A stretch of 64,000 bases of DNA from Pseudomonas wuhanensis (GTDB lineage Bacteria > Pseudomonadota > Gammaproteobacteria > Pseudomonadales > Pseudomonadaceae), in NCBI RefSeq assembly GCF_030687395.1, contig NZ_CP117430.1, forward strand, positions 4,402,001-4,466,000, written 5' to 3'. How positions within the stretch are numbered: position 1 is the stretch's first letter; every line of letters starts with the position of its first letter. Below the pieces are notes generated by a model. That model worked only from the letters and a program-made list of their open reading frames with translations. It was not told the DNA's origin and did not search any database. The position numbers and the translations under genes were made by a program. Positions 54,563-64,000 of this stretch are shown here, piece after piece.

Positions 54563-55312
54563 TTAAGCTTCAGCAGCGATGCGCTTCTGCCGGGCCCGAC
54601 GCGACAGCATGTTCAAGCCTTCGATCGTGGCCGAGAACGCCATGGCGGCGTAGACATAGCCTTTCGGTACATGGGCGCCAAAACCTTCGGCGATCAGCGT
54701 CATGCCGATCATGATCAGGAAGCCCAGCGCCAACATCACCACCGTCGGGTTGTCGTTGATGAACTTGGCCAGAGGGTCAGCCGCCAGCAACATCACCAGG
54801 ACCGACACCACCACCGCAATGATCATGATCGGCAAATGCTCAGTCATGCCGACAGCGGTAATGATGCTGTCGATGGAGAACACCATGTCCAGCATCAGGA
54901 TCTGACCGATTGCAGCGGCAAAGCCCAGGGTCACGGTCGAAGTGGCCGACGTCGGATCATCCGGTGCCGGGTCCATGCTGTGATGGATCTCGGTGGTTGC
55001 CTTCCACAACAGGAACAAACCACCCGCGATCAGGATCATGTCCTTCCAGGAGAACGCGTGGCCGAGAATCTCGATCACAGGCTCCGTCAACTGGACGATG
55101 AACGCGATGGTGCTCAACAGTGCCAGGCGCAGGATCAACGCCATGCCGATACCGATGCGCCGTGCCTTCTGGCGATGCTGTTCGGGAAGCTTATTGGTGA
55201 GGATCGAGATGAAGATCAGGTTATCGATGCCGAGCACGATTTCCATCACCACCAGCGTGGCCAGGGCGACCCAGGCAGTGGGGCTTGCAGCAAGTTCTAA
55301 AAGGTATTCCAT
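54563..55312 (-). CDS. TerC-family integral membrane protein
   Basis: 249 residues with about seven membrane helices. Diagnostic motifs: [20 protein letters not shown] and [17 protein letters not shown], each with the conserved acidic D/E-xx-xxxDN pattern of the TerC/YkoY family, linked to metal (Mn) handling or tellurite resistance. It ends [11 protein letters not shown]. The substrate cannot be deduced here. Confidence 0.85.
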   Translation of the reverse strand: MEYLLELAASPTAWVALATLVVMEIVLGIDNLIFISILTNKLPEQHRQKARRIGIGMALILRLALLSTIAFIVQLTEPVIEILGHAFSWKDMILIAGGLFLLWKATTEIHHSMDPAPDDPTSATSTVTLGFAAAIGQILMLDMVFSIDSIITAVGMTEHLPIMIIAVVVSVLVMLLAADPLAKFINDNPTVVMLALGFLIMIGMTLIAEGFGAHVPKGYVYAAMAFSATIEGLNMLSRRARQKRIAAEA

Positions 55313-55340
55313 GGGTCAGTCCTGACTCGTTATAGACGGT

Positions 55341-55583
55341 TTAGATTTCCTGGGACGAAGATTCGGATTTGTCCGTCTCTTTGGCCGGTTGTTCTTTCTT
55401 GCTGATCAGGCCGCCCGTGGCATCGCTGAGCGCTTGTTCGGCCGCTTTGTGGGTATCGTCAATCGCCTGCTTGGCGGTTTCGGCAGCCTTGCCCATCAAT
55501 TGCTGAGCGCTTTTCTCGGCCTGGTCGCAACCGGCCAACACCAGTAAAGACGCAATCAGCAGTGCCGTGGTTTTAAGCTTCAT
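55341..55583 (-). CDS. Small lipoprotein
   Basis: 80 residues: signal MKLKTTALLIASLLVLAGCD (lipobox Cys), then an Ala/Lys/Glu helix with heptad repeats (AQQLMGKAAETAKQAIDDTH) and a charged tail. Resembles small helical Pseudomonas envelope lipoproteins. 28 bases downstream of the TerC gene. Confidence 0.7.
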   Translation of the reverse strand: MKLKTTALLIASLLVLAGCDQAEKSAQQLMGKAAETAKQAIDDTHKAAEQALSDATGGLISKKEQPAKETDKSESSSQEI

Positions 55584-55764
55584 GATGCTTTCCTCGATAG
55601 AACAGACAGGACCGGAAAGGCGATCCGTCGATAGCGAGGCATTCTAAGGAAGCAAACACTTCAGTAAAATTCGTATTTTCAGCGGTTATACTTCGGCTTT
55701 AACGAATCCAGATATCGTACGTGGCGTGCCTGACGGATGATGTGGACAAGGGGATTTCACTAAT

Positions 55765-56664
55765 ATGTTGAATTATCGACAGCTGCATTACTTCTGGGTG
55801 GTGGCCAAGACCGGCAGCATCGTGCGCGCCTGTGAGCAACTGAACCTGACGCCACAGACCATCAGCGGGCAGATTTCCCTGCTTGAGCAAACTTATGGCA
55901 TCGAATTGTTTCGCCGGGTCGGTCGGCAACTGGAACTCACCGAAGCCGGGCGTCAGACCCTCCCTTACGCTGAGCAGATGTTTCAACTCGGTGGCGAACT
56001 GGAGTTGATGCTGCGGGCGCAGCCCAATGAGCAACAGATTCTGTTTCGGGTGGGCGTTGCCGACGTAGTGCCCAAATCCATCGTCTATCGACTGATCGCG
56101 CCGACCATGGAGTTGAGCGAGCCCCTGCGTATCACCTGTCGCGAAGACAAACTGGAACGCTTGCTTGCCGACTTGGCGATTCAACGCCTGGATCTGGTGA
56201 TTTCCGACAGCCCGATGCCCTCGCATCTGGACATCAAGGGCTACAGCCAGAAACTCGGCGAATGCGGCATCAGCTTTTTCGCCACCGCAGAATTGGCGGC
56301 GCGATATGGCCAGGACTTCCCCCGCAGCCTGCACGGCGCCCCACTGCTAATTCCCGGGCCGGAAACCGTGGTGCGCAGTCGTTTGCAACGCTGGTTTGCC
56401 GAACAGCAGATCCAGCCACAAATCGTCGGCGAGTTCGACGACAGCGCCTTGATGCAGGCTTTCGGCCAATCCGGCAGCGGGATATTCATCGGCCCGAGCG
56501 TGATTGCCGACGAATTGAAACGCCAATGCGGCGTGGAGTTGATCGGCCAGACCGACGCCGTGCGCGAGTCGTTCTACGCCATCTCGGTGGAACGCAAGGT
56601 CAAACACCCCGGCATTGTCGCCATTACCGAAGGTGCTCGCCGCGAGCTGTTTACCGCGATGTGA
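55765..56664 (+). CDS. nhaR: NhaR-like LysR-family activator
   Basis: 299 residues starting MLNYRQLHYFWVVAKTGSIV. Winged HTH with LNLTPQTISGQISLLEQ, then the LysR substrate domain with LDLVISDSPMPSHLDIKGYS. The close match to NhaR (the HYFWVVAKTGS start, FRVGVADVVPKSIVYRLI) indicates a Na+-responsive activator. No nhaA gene is adjacent, so the target in this genome lies elsewhere. Confidence 0.8.
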   Translation: MLNYRQLHYFWVVAKTGSIVRACEQLNLTPQTISGQISLLEQTYGIELFRRVGRQLELTEAGRQTLPYAEQMFQLGGELELMLRAQPNEQQILFRVGVADVVPKSIVYRLIAPTMELSEPLRITCREDKLERLLADLAIQRLDLVISDSPMPSHLDIKGYSQKLGECGISFFATAELAARYGQDFPRSLHGAPLLIPGPETVVRSRLQRWFAEQQIQPQIVGEFDDSALMQAFGQSGSGIFIGPSVIADELKRQCGVELIGQTDAVRESFYAISVERKVKHPGIVAITEGARRELFTAM

Positions 56665-56668
56665 GATG

Positions 56669-57823
56669 TCAGGCGCAGACTTCGCGAGGTTTGAAAGTCA
56701 TCAGCGCCATCGCCAACAGGATCGAGACGAGGATAAAACCGGCCGCCGCGAAACCCAGGCCGCCCAGGCCAACACTGTCGATCACTCGCCCACCGACCAT
56801 CGCCCCCAGACCGATTCCGAGGTTGGCCCCGGCGATGTTCAGCGATGCAGCAAAGGCCGGAGCCTCAGGCGCAGCCTTCATCAGGCGCACATGACTGACC
56901 AGGAACAGCGCAGCCTGAGTCACGCCCCAAATCCCCATCGCTGCCGCCAGACCGAGGGGCGAATGAATGTTCGGCACCAGCGCCACCATGCCGGCGATCA
57001 TGAAGGCACAGAACGTCACTGAAGCGATCAGCGGATGCCGATCCACCGCGCGACCGCCCAACGAATTGCCGATCAAGCCGACCGCACCGAAACCCATCAG
57101 GCACCAACCGACCACCGTGCCGTTGAAACCGGCCAGCCGCTCAAGAATATCCGCCAGGTAGGTGTAAGCGGTGAACATGCCGCTGAACACCAGGATCGAT
57201 AACAGCACATGCCCCAGCATCAACGGACTGCGCAGGATCTTGAACTGCGAACGGAAGCTCACTTGATGTTGGTGCAGGTTGGTTTTCGGCAAGTAGATAA
57301 ACAGCAGCAATGCCTTGGCAAACGCGATCACCGCCAGAATGCCAAAGGCACTGCGCCAGCCGAACGCATCGGAAATCAGCGTACCCACCGGAATACCGAA
57401 CACCGTGGCGCAGACAATGCCGAAACCGATCTTGGCGATCGCCCGCCCGGCATAGTCCGGCCCGACGATGTCCACTGCGGTTTCACTGGCCAACGCCCAG
57501 AACACCGGCAACCCCAGCGCCGGAATCAACCGCGCAATGGCCATCACCCCGATGTTCGGCGCCAGTGCCGCCAGCGTATTGGCCAGGCCGAACATGATCA
57601 GCACGCTGATAAACAGTTTGCGCCGTTCAAACCTGGCGAAATACGCCGTCAGGAACGGCCCGAAAGCGGCGACGGTAAAGGCGAACAGGGTCACCAGCAA
57701 TCCCGCTTGAGGGATGCTGACGTCCAGATCGCGAGCGATTGCCGGTAACAGGCCGACAATGATGAATTCCGTGGTCAGCACCGTAAAACCGGCGGCGGAC
57801 AACAGAAGAATGGGCAACAGCAT
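56669..57823 (-). CDS. MFS transporter, DHA1 drug-efflux type
   Basis: 384 residues starting MLLPILLLSAAGFTVLTTEF with CTGGAG upstream; a longer in-frame extension lacks support. Twelve membrane helices; motif-A-like loop TAYFARFERRKLFISV, and PQAGLLVTLFAFTVAAFGPF typical of the AraJ/YdhP sugar- or drug-efflux branch. Convergent with nhaR, 4 bases apart. Substrate unknown. Confidence 0.8.
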   Translation of the reverse strand: MLLPILLLSAAGFTVLTTEFIIVGLLPAIARDLDVSIPQAGLLVTLFAFTVAAFGPFLTAYFARFERRKLFISVLIMFGLANTLAALAPNIGVMAIARLIPALGLPVFWALASETAVDIVGPDYAGRAIAKIGFGIVCATVFGIPVGTLISDAFGWRSAFGILAVIAFAKALLLFIYLPKTNLHQHQVSFRSQFKILRSPLMLGHVLLSILVFSGMFTAYTYLADILERLAGFNGTVVGWCLMGFGAVGLIGNSLGGRAVDRHPLIASVTFCAFMIAGMVALVPNIHSPLGLAAAMGIWGVTQAALFLVSHVRLMKAAPEAPAFAASLNIAGANLGIGLGAMVGGRVIDSVGLGGLGFAAAGFILVSILLAMALMTFKPREVCA

Positions 57824-58153
57824 GCAGAACTCCAGGAAAACGACGACACCAGCGACAGCCCGAAGGCTCACTGGCAGAACTTGAAAATGAGGATGGCGAA
57901 GCTTAACAGAGTGTTTCCGGGCGAGGTTGCACGAACCTGCAAATCGCGTTGAACAATCGGGTGGCAGATCGTCACAGGTCTGAAGGATCACGGCTACGCT
58001 GTGATAAAGTCCGCGGCCCGCGGTACTTACACTTTGCTCATCGGCCATTCATTGGCATTGATGCAGCGACCCTTCGGTTCCCTCCATGTGGCCTGCCCGG
58101 CTTTTTGCTGCATGAGCAGAACCCTGCACCCTAAAAAAATCAGAGATGCCGTT

Positions 58154-59404
58154 ATGACCGCTTCATCCCCTTCTCTCTTGCAACGCCTGAAACGCAGCAG
58201 CCTGGTCACGCAAATCATCATCGGCCTGATCGCCGGGATTGCCCTGGCGCTGTTCGCGCCTGAGCTGGCCAAGTCCACTGCCTTCATTGGCAAAGTGTTC
58301 GTCTCGGCGCTCAAGGCCGTCGCGCCGATTCTGGTGTTCGTGCTGGTCATGGCGTCGATTGCCAACCATAAGCACGGCCAGGAAACCCATATCCGGCCGA
58401 TTCTGTTTCTGTATTTGTTGGGCACCTTTGCGGCAGCCGTGGTGGCGGTGATCGCCAGTACGCTGTTTCCGTCGAGTCTGGTGTTGTCTACCCAGGATGT
58501 TGCGGTGACCGCACCGGGTGGCATCAGCGAAGTGCTGCAAAGTCTGCTGCTGAGCGTGGTCGACAACCCGGTCAGCGCGCTGATGAATGCCAACTTCATT
58601 GGTATTCTGGCTTGGGCGATCGGCATGGGGGTTGCGATTCGCCATGCCGGCGAGACAACGCGCGAAGTACTGGGCGATCTGTCCAATGGCGTGACCTTGA
58701 TCGTGCGCTTGGTGATCCGCTTTGCGCCGCTGGGGATCTTCGGTCTGGTGGCCTCAACCCTGGCCACTTCCGGCTTCGGCGCCTTGATCGGTTACATGCA
58801 TCTGCTGGCCGTGTTGTTGGGCTGCATGCTGTTCGTGGCGCTGGTGATGAACCCGGCCATCGTGTTCTGGAAGCTGCGTCGCAACCCATATCCGCTGGTA
58901 TTCACCTGCCTGCGCGAGAGTGGAATCACTGCATTTTTCACTCGCAGTTCGGCGGCGAACATTCCGGTCAACCTGGAATTGAGCAAGCGTCTGGGCCTGC
59001 ACGAAGATACCTATTCGGTGTCGATCCCGCTCGGCGCCACCATCAACATGGCCGGTGCTGCGATCACCATCACCGTGCTGACCCTGGCCGCCGTGCACAC
59101 CCTGGGCATCGCCGTGGATATTCCGACGGCCATTTTGCTCAGCATCGTCGCGGCGATCTGTGCCTGTGGTGCCTCGGGCGTGGCCGGTGGTTCGCTGTTG
59201 CTGATTCCACTGGCGTGCAGCCTGTTCGGCATCCCGAGCGAAATCGCCATGCAGGTGGTGGCGGTCGGCTTCATCATCGGTGTGTTGCAGGACTCGGCGG
59301 AAACCGCGCTGAACTCCTCCACCGACGTGCTGTTCACAGCGGCGGCGTGCCAGGGTGAGGAACAGAAGATCCGGAAAGCCCGGGAAGCCCAGCGTTTGGC
59401 GTAA
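58154..59404 (+). CDS. sstT: Serine/threonine:Na+ symporter SstT
   Basis: 416 residues from [25 protein letters not shown]-family signatures: [40 protein letters not shown] (Ser-rich hairpin) and [20 protein letters not shown]. Imports serine and threonine with Na+. The long in-frame region upstream is leader sequence, not protein. Confidence 0.9.
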   Translation: MTASSPSLLQRLKRSSLVTQIIIGLIAGIALALFAPELAKSTAFIGKVFVSALKAVAPILVFVLVMASIANHKHGQETHIRPILFLYLLGTFAAAVVAVIASTLFPSSLVLSTQDVAVTAPGGISEVLQSLLLSVVDNPVSALMNANFIGILAWAIGMGVAIRHAGETTREVLGDLSNGVTLIVRLVIRFAPLGIFGLVASTLATSGFGALIGYMHLLAVLLGCMLFVALVMNPAIVFWKLRRNPYPLVFTCLRESGITAFFTRSSAANIPVNLELSKRLGLHEDTYSVSIPLGATINMAGAAITITVLTLAAVHTLGIAVDIPTAILLSIVAAICACGASGVAGGSLLLIPLACSLFGIPSEIAMQVVAVGFIIGVLQDSAETALNSSTDVLFTAAACQGEEQKIRKAREAQRLA

Positions 59405-59430
59405 CAACGCACCTACAGAAGGCGTGACAA

Positions 59431-59469
59431 AAAAAGCCCGCCAAGGCTTACACCTTGGCGGGCTTTTTT
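59431..59469. terminator. Bidirectional terminator after sstT
   Basis: AAAAAGCCCGCCAAGG-CTTACA-CCTTGGCGGGCTTTTTT, a 16-bp stem serving both convergent genes. Confidence 0.8.
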
Positions 59470-59482
59470 GTACCTGGGCGGT

Positions 59483-59992
59483 TTAGAACGCGCCCATGTA
59501 ATCGCGCTTGCCCACTTCCACACCGTTGTGACGCAGCAATGCGTAAGCAGTGGTTACGTGGAAGAAGAACTGCGGCAAACCGTAGCTCAGCAGGTAAGCC
59601 TGGCCAGTGAAGCGCTTCTCTTTAGGCGTGCCTGGACGGGTAACAATCTCGATGCCTTCCTTGCCGTTGATTTGCTCGGGTTTGATCTCGCCGATGAAGG
59701 CCAGAACCTTGGCGATCAGCGCTTGCAGTTCGGCGAAGGTGGTTTCGGTGTCATCGTATTTCGGCAGTTCGACTTCAGCCAGGCGCGCCGAAACGCCCTT
59801 GGCGAAATCAACGGCAATCTGCACCTGACGCACCAGCGGGAACATGTCCGGGTACAGACGGGCTTGCAGGAACGCGTTCGGATCAATGTTTTTCGCGGTA
59901 GCGTGGGCTTCGGCCTTGCTCAGGTTGTTGCTCAGGGCATTGAGCATTTGCTGGAAAACCGGAACGGAAGCGGCGTACAGGGAAATAGTCAT
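59483..59992 (-). CDS. DUF1993-family protein
   Basis: 169 residues starting MTISLYAASVPVFQQMLNAL, then NAFLQARLYPDMFPLVRQVQ and YLLSYGLPQFFFHVTTAYAL: the DinB-like four-helix fold of DUF1993. Several His/Asp residues could bind metal as in DinB proteins. Role unknown. Confidence 0.8.
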   Translation of the reverse strand: MTISLYAASVPVFQQMLNALSNNLSKAEAHATAKNIDPNAFLQARLYPDMFPLVRQVQIAVDFAKGVSARLAEVELPKYDDTETTFAELQALIAKVLAFIGEIKPEQINGKEGIEIVTRPGTPKEKRFTGQAYLLSYGLPQFFFHVTTAYALLRHNGVEVGKRDYMGAF

Positions 59993-60132
59993 GATGGTCT
60001 CGTGTGGTGACAGGAGTAAAAACGTGGAGCGATTATAGCCATGCCCGACCGCCCTGCGGCTTGTCTTTTATCCTGCAAGGATTAGGCTAGGCGGCTTCGA
60101 CTGCATGCTTCGACTGCATAGGGAAAAGCGCG

Positions 60133-60780
60133 ATGAGCACTGAGCAAGAAACGACCTTCGACGAACCGCGGCTCAACAGCACGGAAATTCGCATTCTGGG
60201 CTCGTTGATCGAGAAACAGGCCACCAGCCCGGAAACCTATCCGCTGACGCTCAATGCGCTGGTGATTGCCTGCAACCAGAAAACCAGCCGCGAACCGGTG
60301 ATGAACCTCAGCCAGGGCCAGGTCGGCCAGAGCCTGCGTGTCCTTGAGGGTCGAGGATTCACCCGACTGGTGATGGGCAGCCGTGCCGATCGTTGGGAGC
60401 ATCGGGTCGACAAGGCGCTGGAGCTGGTACCGGCGCAGGTGATTCTGACGGGGCTGTTGTTCCTGCGCGGCCCGCAGACAGTCAACGAACTGCTGACCCG
60501 CAGCGGCCGCATGCATGACTTCGAAGATGCCGAGCAGGTGGTGCATCAACTGGAACGCTTGATCGCCAGAGGTCTGGCGCTATTGATCCCGCGCCAGGCC
60601 GGCCAGCGCGAAGATCGTTACATGCATGCACTGGGCGATCCGGCGGATATCGAAGCGATCCTGGCAGCCCGGCAGAATCCGGTGGAGCGTGGCGCCAGTG
60701 GCGGTGTGTCGGTTGAGCGAATCGAAGAGCTTGAAGCGCGGATTGCGGCACTGGAAGAGCGACTGGCACGCCTCGAATAG
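60133..60780 (+). CDS. YceH-family (DUF480) protein
   Basis: 215 residues starting [20 protein letters not shown]. Two winged-helix domains with [40 protein letters not shown] and [20 protein letters not shown], then a C-terminal coiled coil ([20 protein letters not shown]). Conserved in proteobacteria; a DNA-binding role is presumed but unproven. Confidence 0.85.
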   Translation: MSTEQETTFDEPRLNSTEIRILGSLIEKQATSPETYPLTLNALVIACNQKTSREPVMNLSQGQVGQSLRVLEGRGFTRLVMGSRADRWEHRVDKALELVPAQVILTGLLFLRGPQTVNELLTRSGRMHDFEDAEQVVHQLERLIARGLALLIPRQAGQREDRYMHALGDPADIEAILAARQNPVERGASGGVSVERIEELEARIAALEERLARLE

Positions 60781-60810
60781 ACCTTGTTCCTGATGCACCG
60801 AGGGTCCTCT

Positions 60811-60942
60811 GTGGCGAGGGAGCTTGCTCCCGCTGGGTCGCGAAGCGGCCCCAAAAGCAGTCAACGCATCACATCTGGCACACCGGGCTTGCCGGGATTA
60901 CGACTGCTGCGCAGCCGAGCGGGAGCAAGCTCCCTCGCCACG
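60811..60942. repeat. REPIN (inverted REP pair)
   Basis: GTGGCGAGGGAGCTTGCTCC at 60811 and its inverse (GGGAGCAAGCTCCCTCGCCA) ending near 60942, about 130 bases apart, between convergent genes. Typical of P. fluorescens genomes. Confidence 0.8.
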
Positions 60943-60965
60943 GGTCCGAGTTGAACCCTGAATGG

Positions 60966-61484
60966 CTACTCGCCGTCCCAATAATCCACGCCATCGGCCT
61001 GCCTGGCGACGGCGACGAAGCCCGAAGCATTGCCCTCGGCATCGACCTTGAAGTCGTCCATCACGACATATTTGCCAGAGTCCGGGTATTCGCAAATGTC
61101 CGGCGATTGCTGGCTGCTGACCGCCAGATAGCGCAATTCGCCATTGCTGGTGTTGATGATCTGGTGCGCGGTTTCAGGACCGCCCGCCGGGCAGGCAATC
61201 ACGTCACCGGCACGGATCGCAAAGCGTTCGGCGCCAAGGCGAACCTCCCCTTCCCCGGCCACTATGTAGAACATCTCCTCGTTGACCCGATGGCTATGAA
61301 AAGGACTGCCGCGCATGCCCGGCTCCAGGGCATACAACCGATAACCCAGCTTTTGCGCGCCCAATTGCTGGCCGATGCGGGCAAAGCGTTGTTGATAGCG
61401 GCTGGCAGCGTCTCCGGTGGGAGCAAATTCCTCGGGCAGCGGTAAAAGTTCGGCCTGATCCAGGTTGAGAATGGCGGGATGCAT
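60966..61484 (-). CDS. Cupin-domain protein
   Basis: 172 residues starting MHPAILNLDQAELLPLPEEF. Cupin motif 1 is PFHSHRVNEEMFYIVAGEGE (HxH plus E) and motif 2 includes CPAGGPETAHQIIN, giving a metal site. The C-terminal part (SSQQSPDICEYPDSGKYVVM) resembles the subgroup annotated as quercetin-dioxygenase-like cupins. Substrate unknown. Confidence 0.75.
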   Translation of the reverse strand: MHPAILNLDQAELLPLPEEFAPTGDAASRYQQRFARIGQQLGAQKLGYRLYALEPGMRGSPFHSHRVNEEMFYIVAGEGEVRLGAERFAIRAGDVIACPAGGPETAHQIINTSNGELRYLAVSSQQSPDICEYPDSGKYVVMDDFKVDAEGNASGFVAVARQADGVDYWDGE

Positions 61485-61601
61485 GAAAACCTCGGTCACG
61501 GTGGCTGGAAAGCAAGTCTGCGCTTGCTGGTGGCCAGTATAGGCGGGAGATGTTCGCGGGCAAGTGAGTGGGGATTGGCAGGAGACCGAGTCGCAACAAT
61601 C

Positions 61602-61663
61602 GCGAGCAAGCCCGCTCCCACAAGGTCAGCGCTGAACCTGTGGGAGCGGGCTTGCCCGCGAAG
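61602..61663. repeat. REPIN (second family)
   Basis: CGAGCAAGCCCGCTCCCACA and the inverse TGTGGGAGCGGGCTTGCCCG about 15 bases apart, a P. fluorescens-type REP pair between two same-strand genes. Confidence 0.8.
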
Positions 61664-61696
61664 GGGCCGGTACATTCAATAAAAAAATCGGGATGA

Positions 61697-62515
61697 TCAG
61701 CCCCGGGCAAACGCCACGGCTTTCTGGAACTGTTCATCGGTCGGCCGCACGCCGGTGTACAACACGAACTGTTCCAGCGCCTGGATGGCAATCACTTCCA
61801 GCCCGGTGATCACCCGTTTGCCTTCGGCACGAGCGCGCACGATCAACGGCGTTTCCGAGGGGATCGCAACCACATCGAACACAGTCTCGGCAGCAGCGAT
61901 GGCTTCAGGCTCAAACGCCAATTGGTCCGCTTCCGGCCCGCCGTTCATGCCGATGGGCGTGACGTTGATCAGCATCTGCGGGCGCTCGCCCCCCAGTTCC
62001 GCCTGCCATGAGTAACCCAACGATTCAGCCAAAGCACGCCCGGCGCGCTCGTTCCGGGCCACGATCAGGCCGTTTTTGTAGCCACCATCGCGCAAGGCAC
62101 TGGCCACAGCCTTGGCCATGCCACCACTGCCGCGCAGGGCAAAAGTCGAACCCTTGGGAACCTGGTGGGTTTCAAGCAACTGGGCGATGGCAATGTAATC
62201 GGTGTTGTAGGCCTTGAGGTGACCGTTGGTGTTGACGATAGTGTTGATCGATTGAATAGCCTCAGCCGATGCGTCCAGCTCATCGACCAACGCGATACAA
62301 GCTTCCTTGAACGGCATCGACACCCCGCACCCCCGGATTCCCAGGGCGCGGATGCCACCAACGGCACCCGGCAAGTCCTGGCTGCTGAAGGCTTTGTAGT
62401 AGAAATTCAGGCCCAGTTGTTCGTATAGATGGTTATGAAACCGCAGGCCGAAATTGCCGGGGCGCCCCGAGAGTGACATGCACAGCTGAGTGTCTCTGTT
62501 GGGGTTCATCTGCAT
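61697..62515 (-). CDS. Shikimate-dehydrogenase-like oxidoreductase (AroE/YdiB superfamily)
   Basis: 272 residues from MQMNPNRDTQLCMSLSGRPG. Substrate domain with VSMPFKEACIALVDELD (catalytic Lys in PFKE) and NTIVNTNGHLKAYNTD (Asn/Asp), NADP domain with LRGSGGMAKAVASALRDGG and NVTPIGMNGG. The ending GVRPTDEQFQKAVAFARG and the altered N-terminal substrate loop (SLSGRPGNFG) set it apart from biosynthetic AroE, so it is probably a paralogue acting on a related substrate. Confidence 0.75.
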   Translation of the reverse strand: MQMNPNRDTQLCMSLSGRPGNFGLRFHNHLYEQLGLNFYYKAFSSQDLPGAVGGIRALGIRGCGVSMPFKEACIALVDELDASAEAIQSINTIVNTNGHLKAYNTDYIAIAQLLETHQVPKGSTFALRGSGGMAKAVASALRDGGYKNGLIVARNERAGRALAESLGYSWQAELGGERPQMLINVTPIGMNGGPEADQLAFEPEAIAAAETVFDVVAIPSETPLIVRARAEGKRVITGLEVIAIQALEQFVLYTGVRPTDEQFQKAVAFARG

Positions 62516-62754
62516 TGGAATCTCCTTCAATAGCACTTTCGGATGGACGGGATTAGCCACTCCACCGGTTCTGATTGATCATAAAAGCCAGTCTGCACTG
62601 GGCACACAGCCGCAAAGAAGCCGGTACAGACCTTACACAAAATTTACCCAACGGCTGTGCTGATTTTCCAAAAAATGCTGTCTTAGAAGTATCCCCGCGA
62701 CAACTTGTGTCTATTGCAGACGCGAGCGCCGGGTCGAAGAACCGAGGACTTATC

Positions 62755-63129
62755 ATGATCCGTAAAATCCCCACAGTAGCCTTGCTGATCGGTGCTCTTG
62801 CTATCGCAGGGCAGGCAGAAGCAGGTGGTCGTGGTCATGGCGGCTGGGAAGGTCCGGCTGTGTTTGGTGCGATCGTCGGCTCGGCAATCATTGGCTCAGC
62901 AATAATCGGCCGCGACCGTCCAGTGTATGTGGAGCAACCGATCTACGTTCAACCACAACCGGTGTACGTGCAACCACCACCTGTTTATTACCAACCGGCG
63001 CCGGTCTACGTTCAACAACCGATGTACTACCGCCCGGCACCAATCTATTACGGTCCACCACGTGGCTATGGTCCACCGCGTGGCTATTACGGCCCTCCCC
63101 ATGGTTATTACCGTGGCGACCGCTGGTAA
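62755..63129 (+). CDS. Secreted Pro/Tyr-rich repeat protein
   Basis: 124 residues starting MIRKIPTVALLIGALAIAGQ (signal peptide), then a Gly-rich stretch with GAIVGSAIIGSAIIG and a C-terminal region built of YVQPxP and GPPRGY repeats. Similar proteins with a glycine-zipper and YVxPP tail occur widely in the envelopes of pseudomonads. Role unknown. Confidence 0.65.
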   Translation: MIRKIPTVALLIGALAIAGQAEAGGRGHGGWEGPAVFGAIVGSAIIGSAIIGRDRPVYVEQPIYVQPQPVYVQPPPVYYQPAPVYVQQPMYYRPAPIYYGPPRGYGPPRGYYGPPHGYYRGDRW

Positions 63130-63140
63130 CAGGCTCATCA

Positions 63141-63168
63141 GGCCCCGCCTCAACAGCGGGGCCTTTTT
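63141..63168 (+). terminator. Terminator after the Pro/Tyr-rich gene
   Basis: GGCCCCGC-CTCAACA-GCGGGGCC followed by TTTTTT. Confidence 0.75.
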
Positions 63169-63321
63169 TGTGGCCGCAGGGCGGGTGAAGTCTGAATAAA
63201 TCTCGCCAAGGTCGCTGTCGGGACAGTGCCGGCCGGTAAAGTTGGTCATATTTATGTCATGACAGGCCCGCAAGCTTGATCTGTCCATTAACAACAGGTT
63301 GATAAAAACAAGGACGACGCC

Positions 63322-63516
63322 ATGCCCACACAAAACCCGCACCGCATTGTCGGCTTGTGCACTTCCAGCAAGGTGTACAACGCACTGACCGAGCTCAAGC
63401 ATCTGGAAGGCCATCGCAGCGCCAAGTTTCTCTCGCTGCTGGCGGAAAACCTGGTGCGCAAAGGCCTGCTCAACGAGCAGGAAGTTGTGCATATGCTGGA
63501 CCTGGTGGTGGACTGA
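63322..63516 (+). CDS. Small conserved Pseudomonas protein
   Basis: 64 residues starting MPTQNPHRIVGLCTSSKVYN with ALTELKHLEGHRSAKFLSLL and a C-terminal helix (LLNEQEVVHMLDLVVD). AGGACGACGCC precedes the ATG. Compact helical protein; function unknown. Confidence 0.65.
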   Translation: MPTQNPHRIVGLCTSSKVYNALTELKHLEGHRSAKFLSLLAENLVRKGLLNEQEVVHMLDLVVD

Positions 63517-63617
63517 TCGCCAACACTCATTGGCGTCAATGACGACTATCGAAAGCGTTGATTGTCCGTTCAAGCGTCCGATCCGTAAGGTAGCTCCATA
63601 GATTAATGGAGGTACTT

Positions 63618-63800
63618 ATGGCTCAGGTTCAGATCATGTCCGTTATCGGCAGCGCGGTTCCCGCACCACTCAGGGCGCTGGGATTGCTTGCCTGTTGGTA
63701 TCTGGTGCAGGACGGCGAACCGATCAGCGGCCCGCTCACCTCACTTCCCGCCGCCCAGGCCTTGTCGCAACGTATCGACTCAGGCCAGCTCAGCGCTTAA
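63618..63800 (+). CDS. Small hypothetical protein
   Basis: 60 residues starting MAQVQIMSVIGSAVPAPLRA, then LGLLACWYLVQDGEPISGPL. GGAGG lies upstream of the chosen ATG; an ATG four codons earlier is less well placed. Its stop codon overlaps the stop of the convergent transporter gene. Confidence 0.6.
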   Translation: MAQVQIMSVIGSAVPAPLRALGLLACWYLVQDGEPISGPLTSLPAAQALSQRIDSGQLSA

Positions 63801-64000
63801 GGCAGCTGAACCTTGGGCTTGGCATCGATGAAAATCGCCCAGCTCGACACGAACAACGCAGCAATCAACGGCCCGATGACAAAACCGTTCAAGCCGAAAA
63901 TCGCCAGGCCACCCAGGGTCGAGATAAGGATCAGGTAGTCGGGCATTTTGGTGTCCTTGCCCACCAGCATCGGCCGCAGGACATTGTCCACCAGGCCGAT
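63797..64000 (-). CDS. AI-2E-family transporter, C-terminal end (partial)
   Basis: The last 67 codons of a gene that runs off the right edge. DNVLRPMLVGKDTKMPDYLI followed by STLGGLAIFGLNGFVIGPLI is the signature C-terminal half-domain of the AI-2E/PerM permease family (LRP.L...G.......GP). Transported molecule unknown. Confidence 0.8.
   Translation of the reverse strand: MGLVDNVLRPMLVGKDTKMPDYLILISTLGGLAIFGLNGFVIGPLIAALFVSSWAIFIDAKPKVQLP

Noticed and set aside
58027..59407. Minus-strand frames opposite sstT
   Set aside because: Shadow frames; sstT is well supported by family motifs and length.

Overview
The window comes from a Pseudomonas chromosome, most likely the P. fluorescens group in the broad sense. 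The right half carries the standard Pseudomonas order tig-clpP-clpX-lon-hupB-tRNA-Asp-ppiD, then tRNAs, folD, pbpG, nhaR and sstT. It also carries palindromic REP/REPIN elements of the GTGGCGAGGGAGCTTGCTCCC and GTGGGAGCGGGCTTGCCCGC types known from fluorescent pseudomonads. The left half (about 1-37 kb) is accessory DNA built from insertion-sequence debris, type III effector-like genes, defence-like fragments and a Tn7-like transposon.

Left edge (1-3.8 kb): a divergent HxlR regulator/oxidoreductase pair, then nested IS30 and IS3 remnants. Effector island 1 (3.8-7.07 kb) is bracketed by direct copies of short IS21-like terminal sequence. It holds a protein with an F-box-like motif and five 35-residue helical repeats. 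It also holds a second secreted-effector-like protein whose C-terminal motif resembles that of the plant IQM family, followed by a coupled small gene. The second gene has a perfect HrpL-type hrp box (GGAACC-N15-CCACCCA). From 7 to 9.8 kb there are remnants of a ParE-type toxin, IS256, IS30 and phage- or plasmid-like small genes.

Effector array (9.98-19.1 kb): a tandem array of about 2.5-kb units. Each unit is an hrp box, an effector-like gene and an IS91/IS801-like transposase. The effector ends in 54-residue repeats that look like helix-turn-helix modules. Within each repeat a three-residue segment at the start of the predicted recognition helix varies, while the residues around it stay nearly fixed. 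Copies carry 4, 3, 3 and 1 repeats. The last copy is cut by an IS6 fragment, and inverted IS30 fragments bracket the whole array. Single-base homopolymer differences disrupt most copies, so both real decay and consensus error in a long repeat must be considered. This array is the best candidate here for an undescribed system.

From 19.8 to 26.3 kb there are truncated genes (a SIR2-like fragment), an ImmA/IrrE peptidase, a phospholipase-D-fold protein, a MITE-like element and an orphan Xre/ParS-type antitoxin. From 26.7 to 36 kb a tyrosine recombinase and a KfrA-like coiled-coil protein are transcribed divergently, resembling the TnpS/TnpT cointegrate-resolution pair of Tn4651-type transposons. 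They are followed by two unknown genes and a tightly overlapping tnsA-tnsB-tnsC-tniQ operon. Small broken genes and a decayed alpha/beta-hydrolase close the island.

Core region (37.2-64 kb): intact and normally spaced, with proteostasis genes (trigger factor, ClpXP, Lon, HU, PpiD), four tRNAs near folD plus tRNA-Asp, a cell-wall endopeptidase, transporters and small Pseudomonas-specific proteins, most ending in clear intrinsic terminators.
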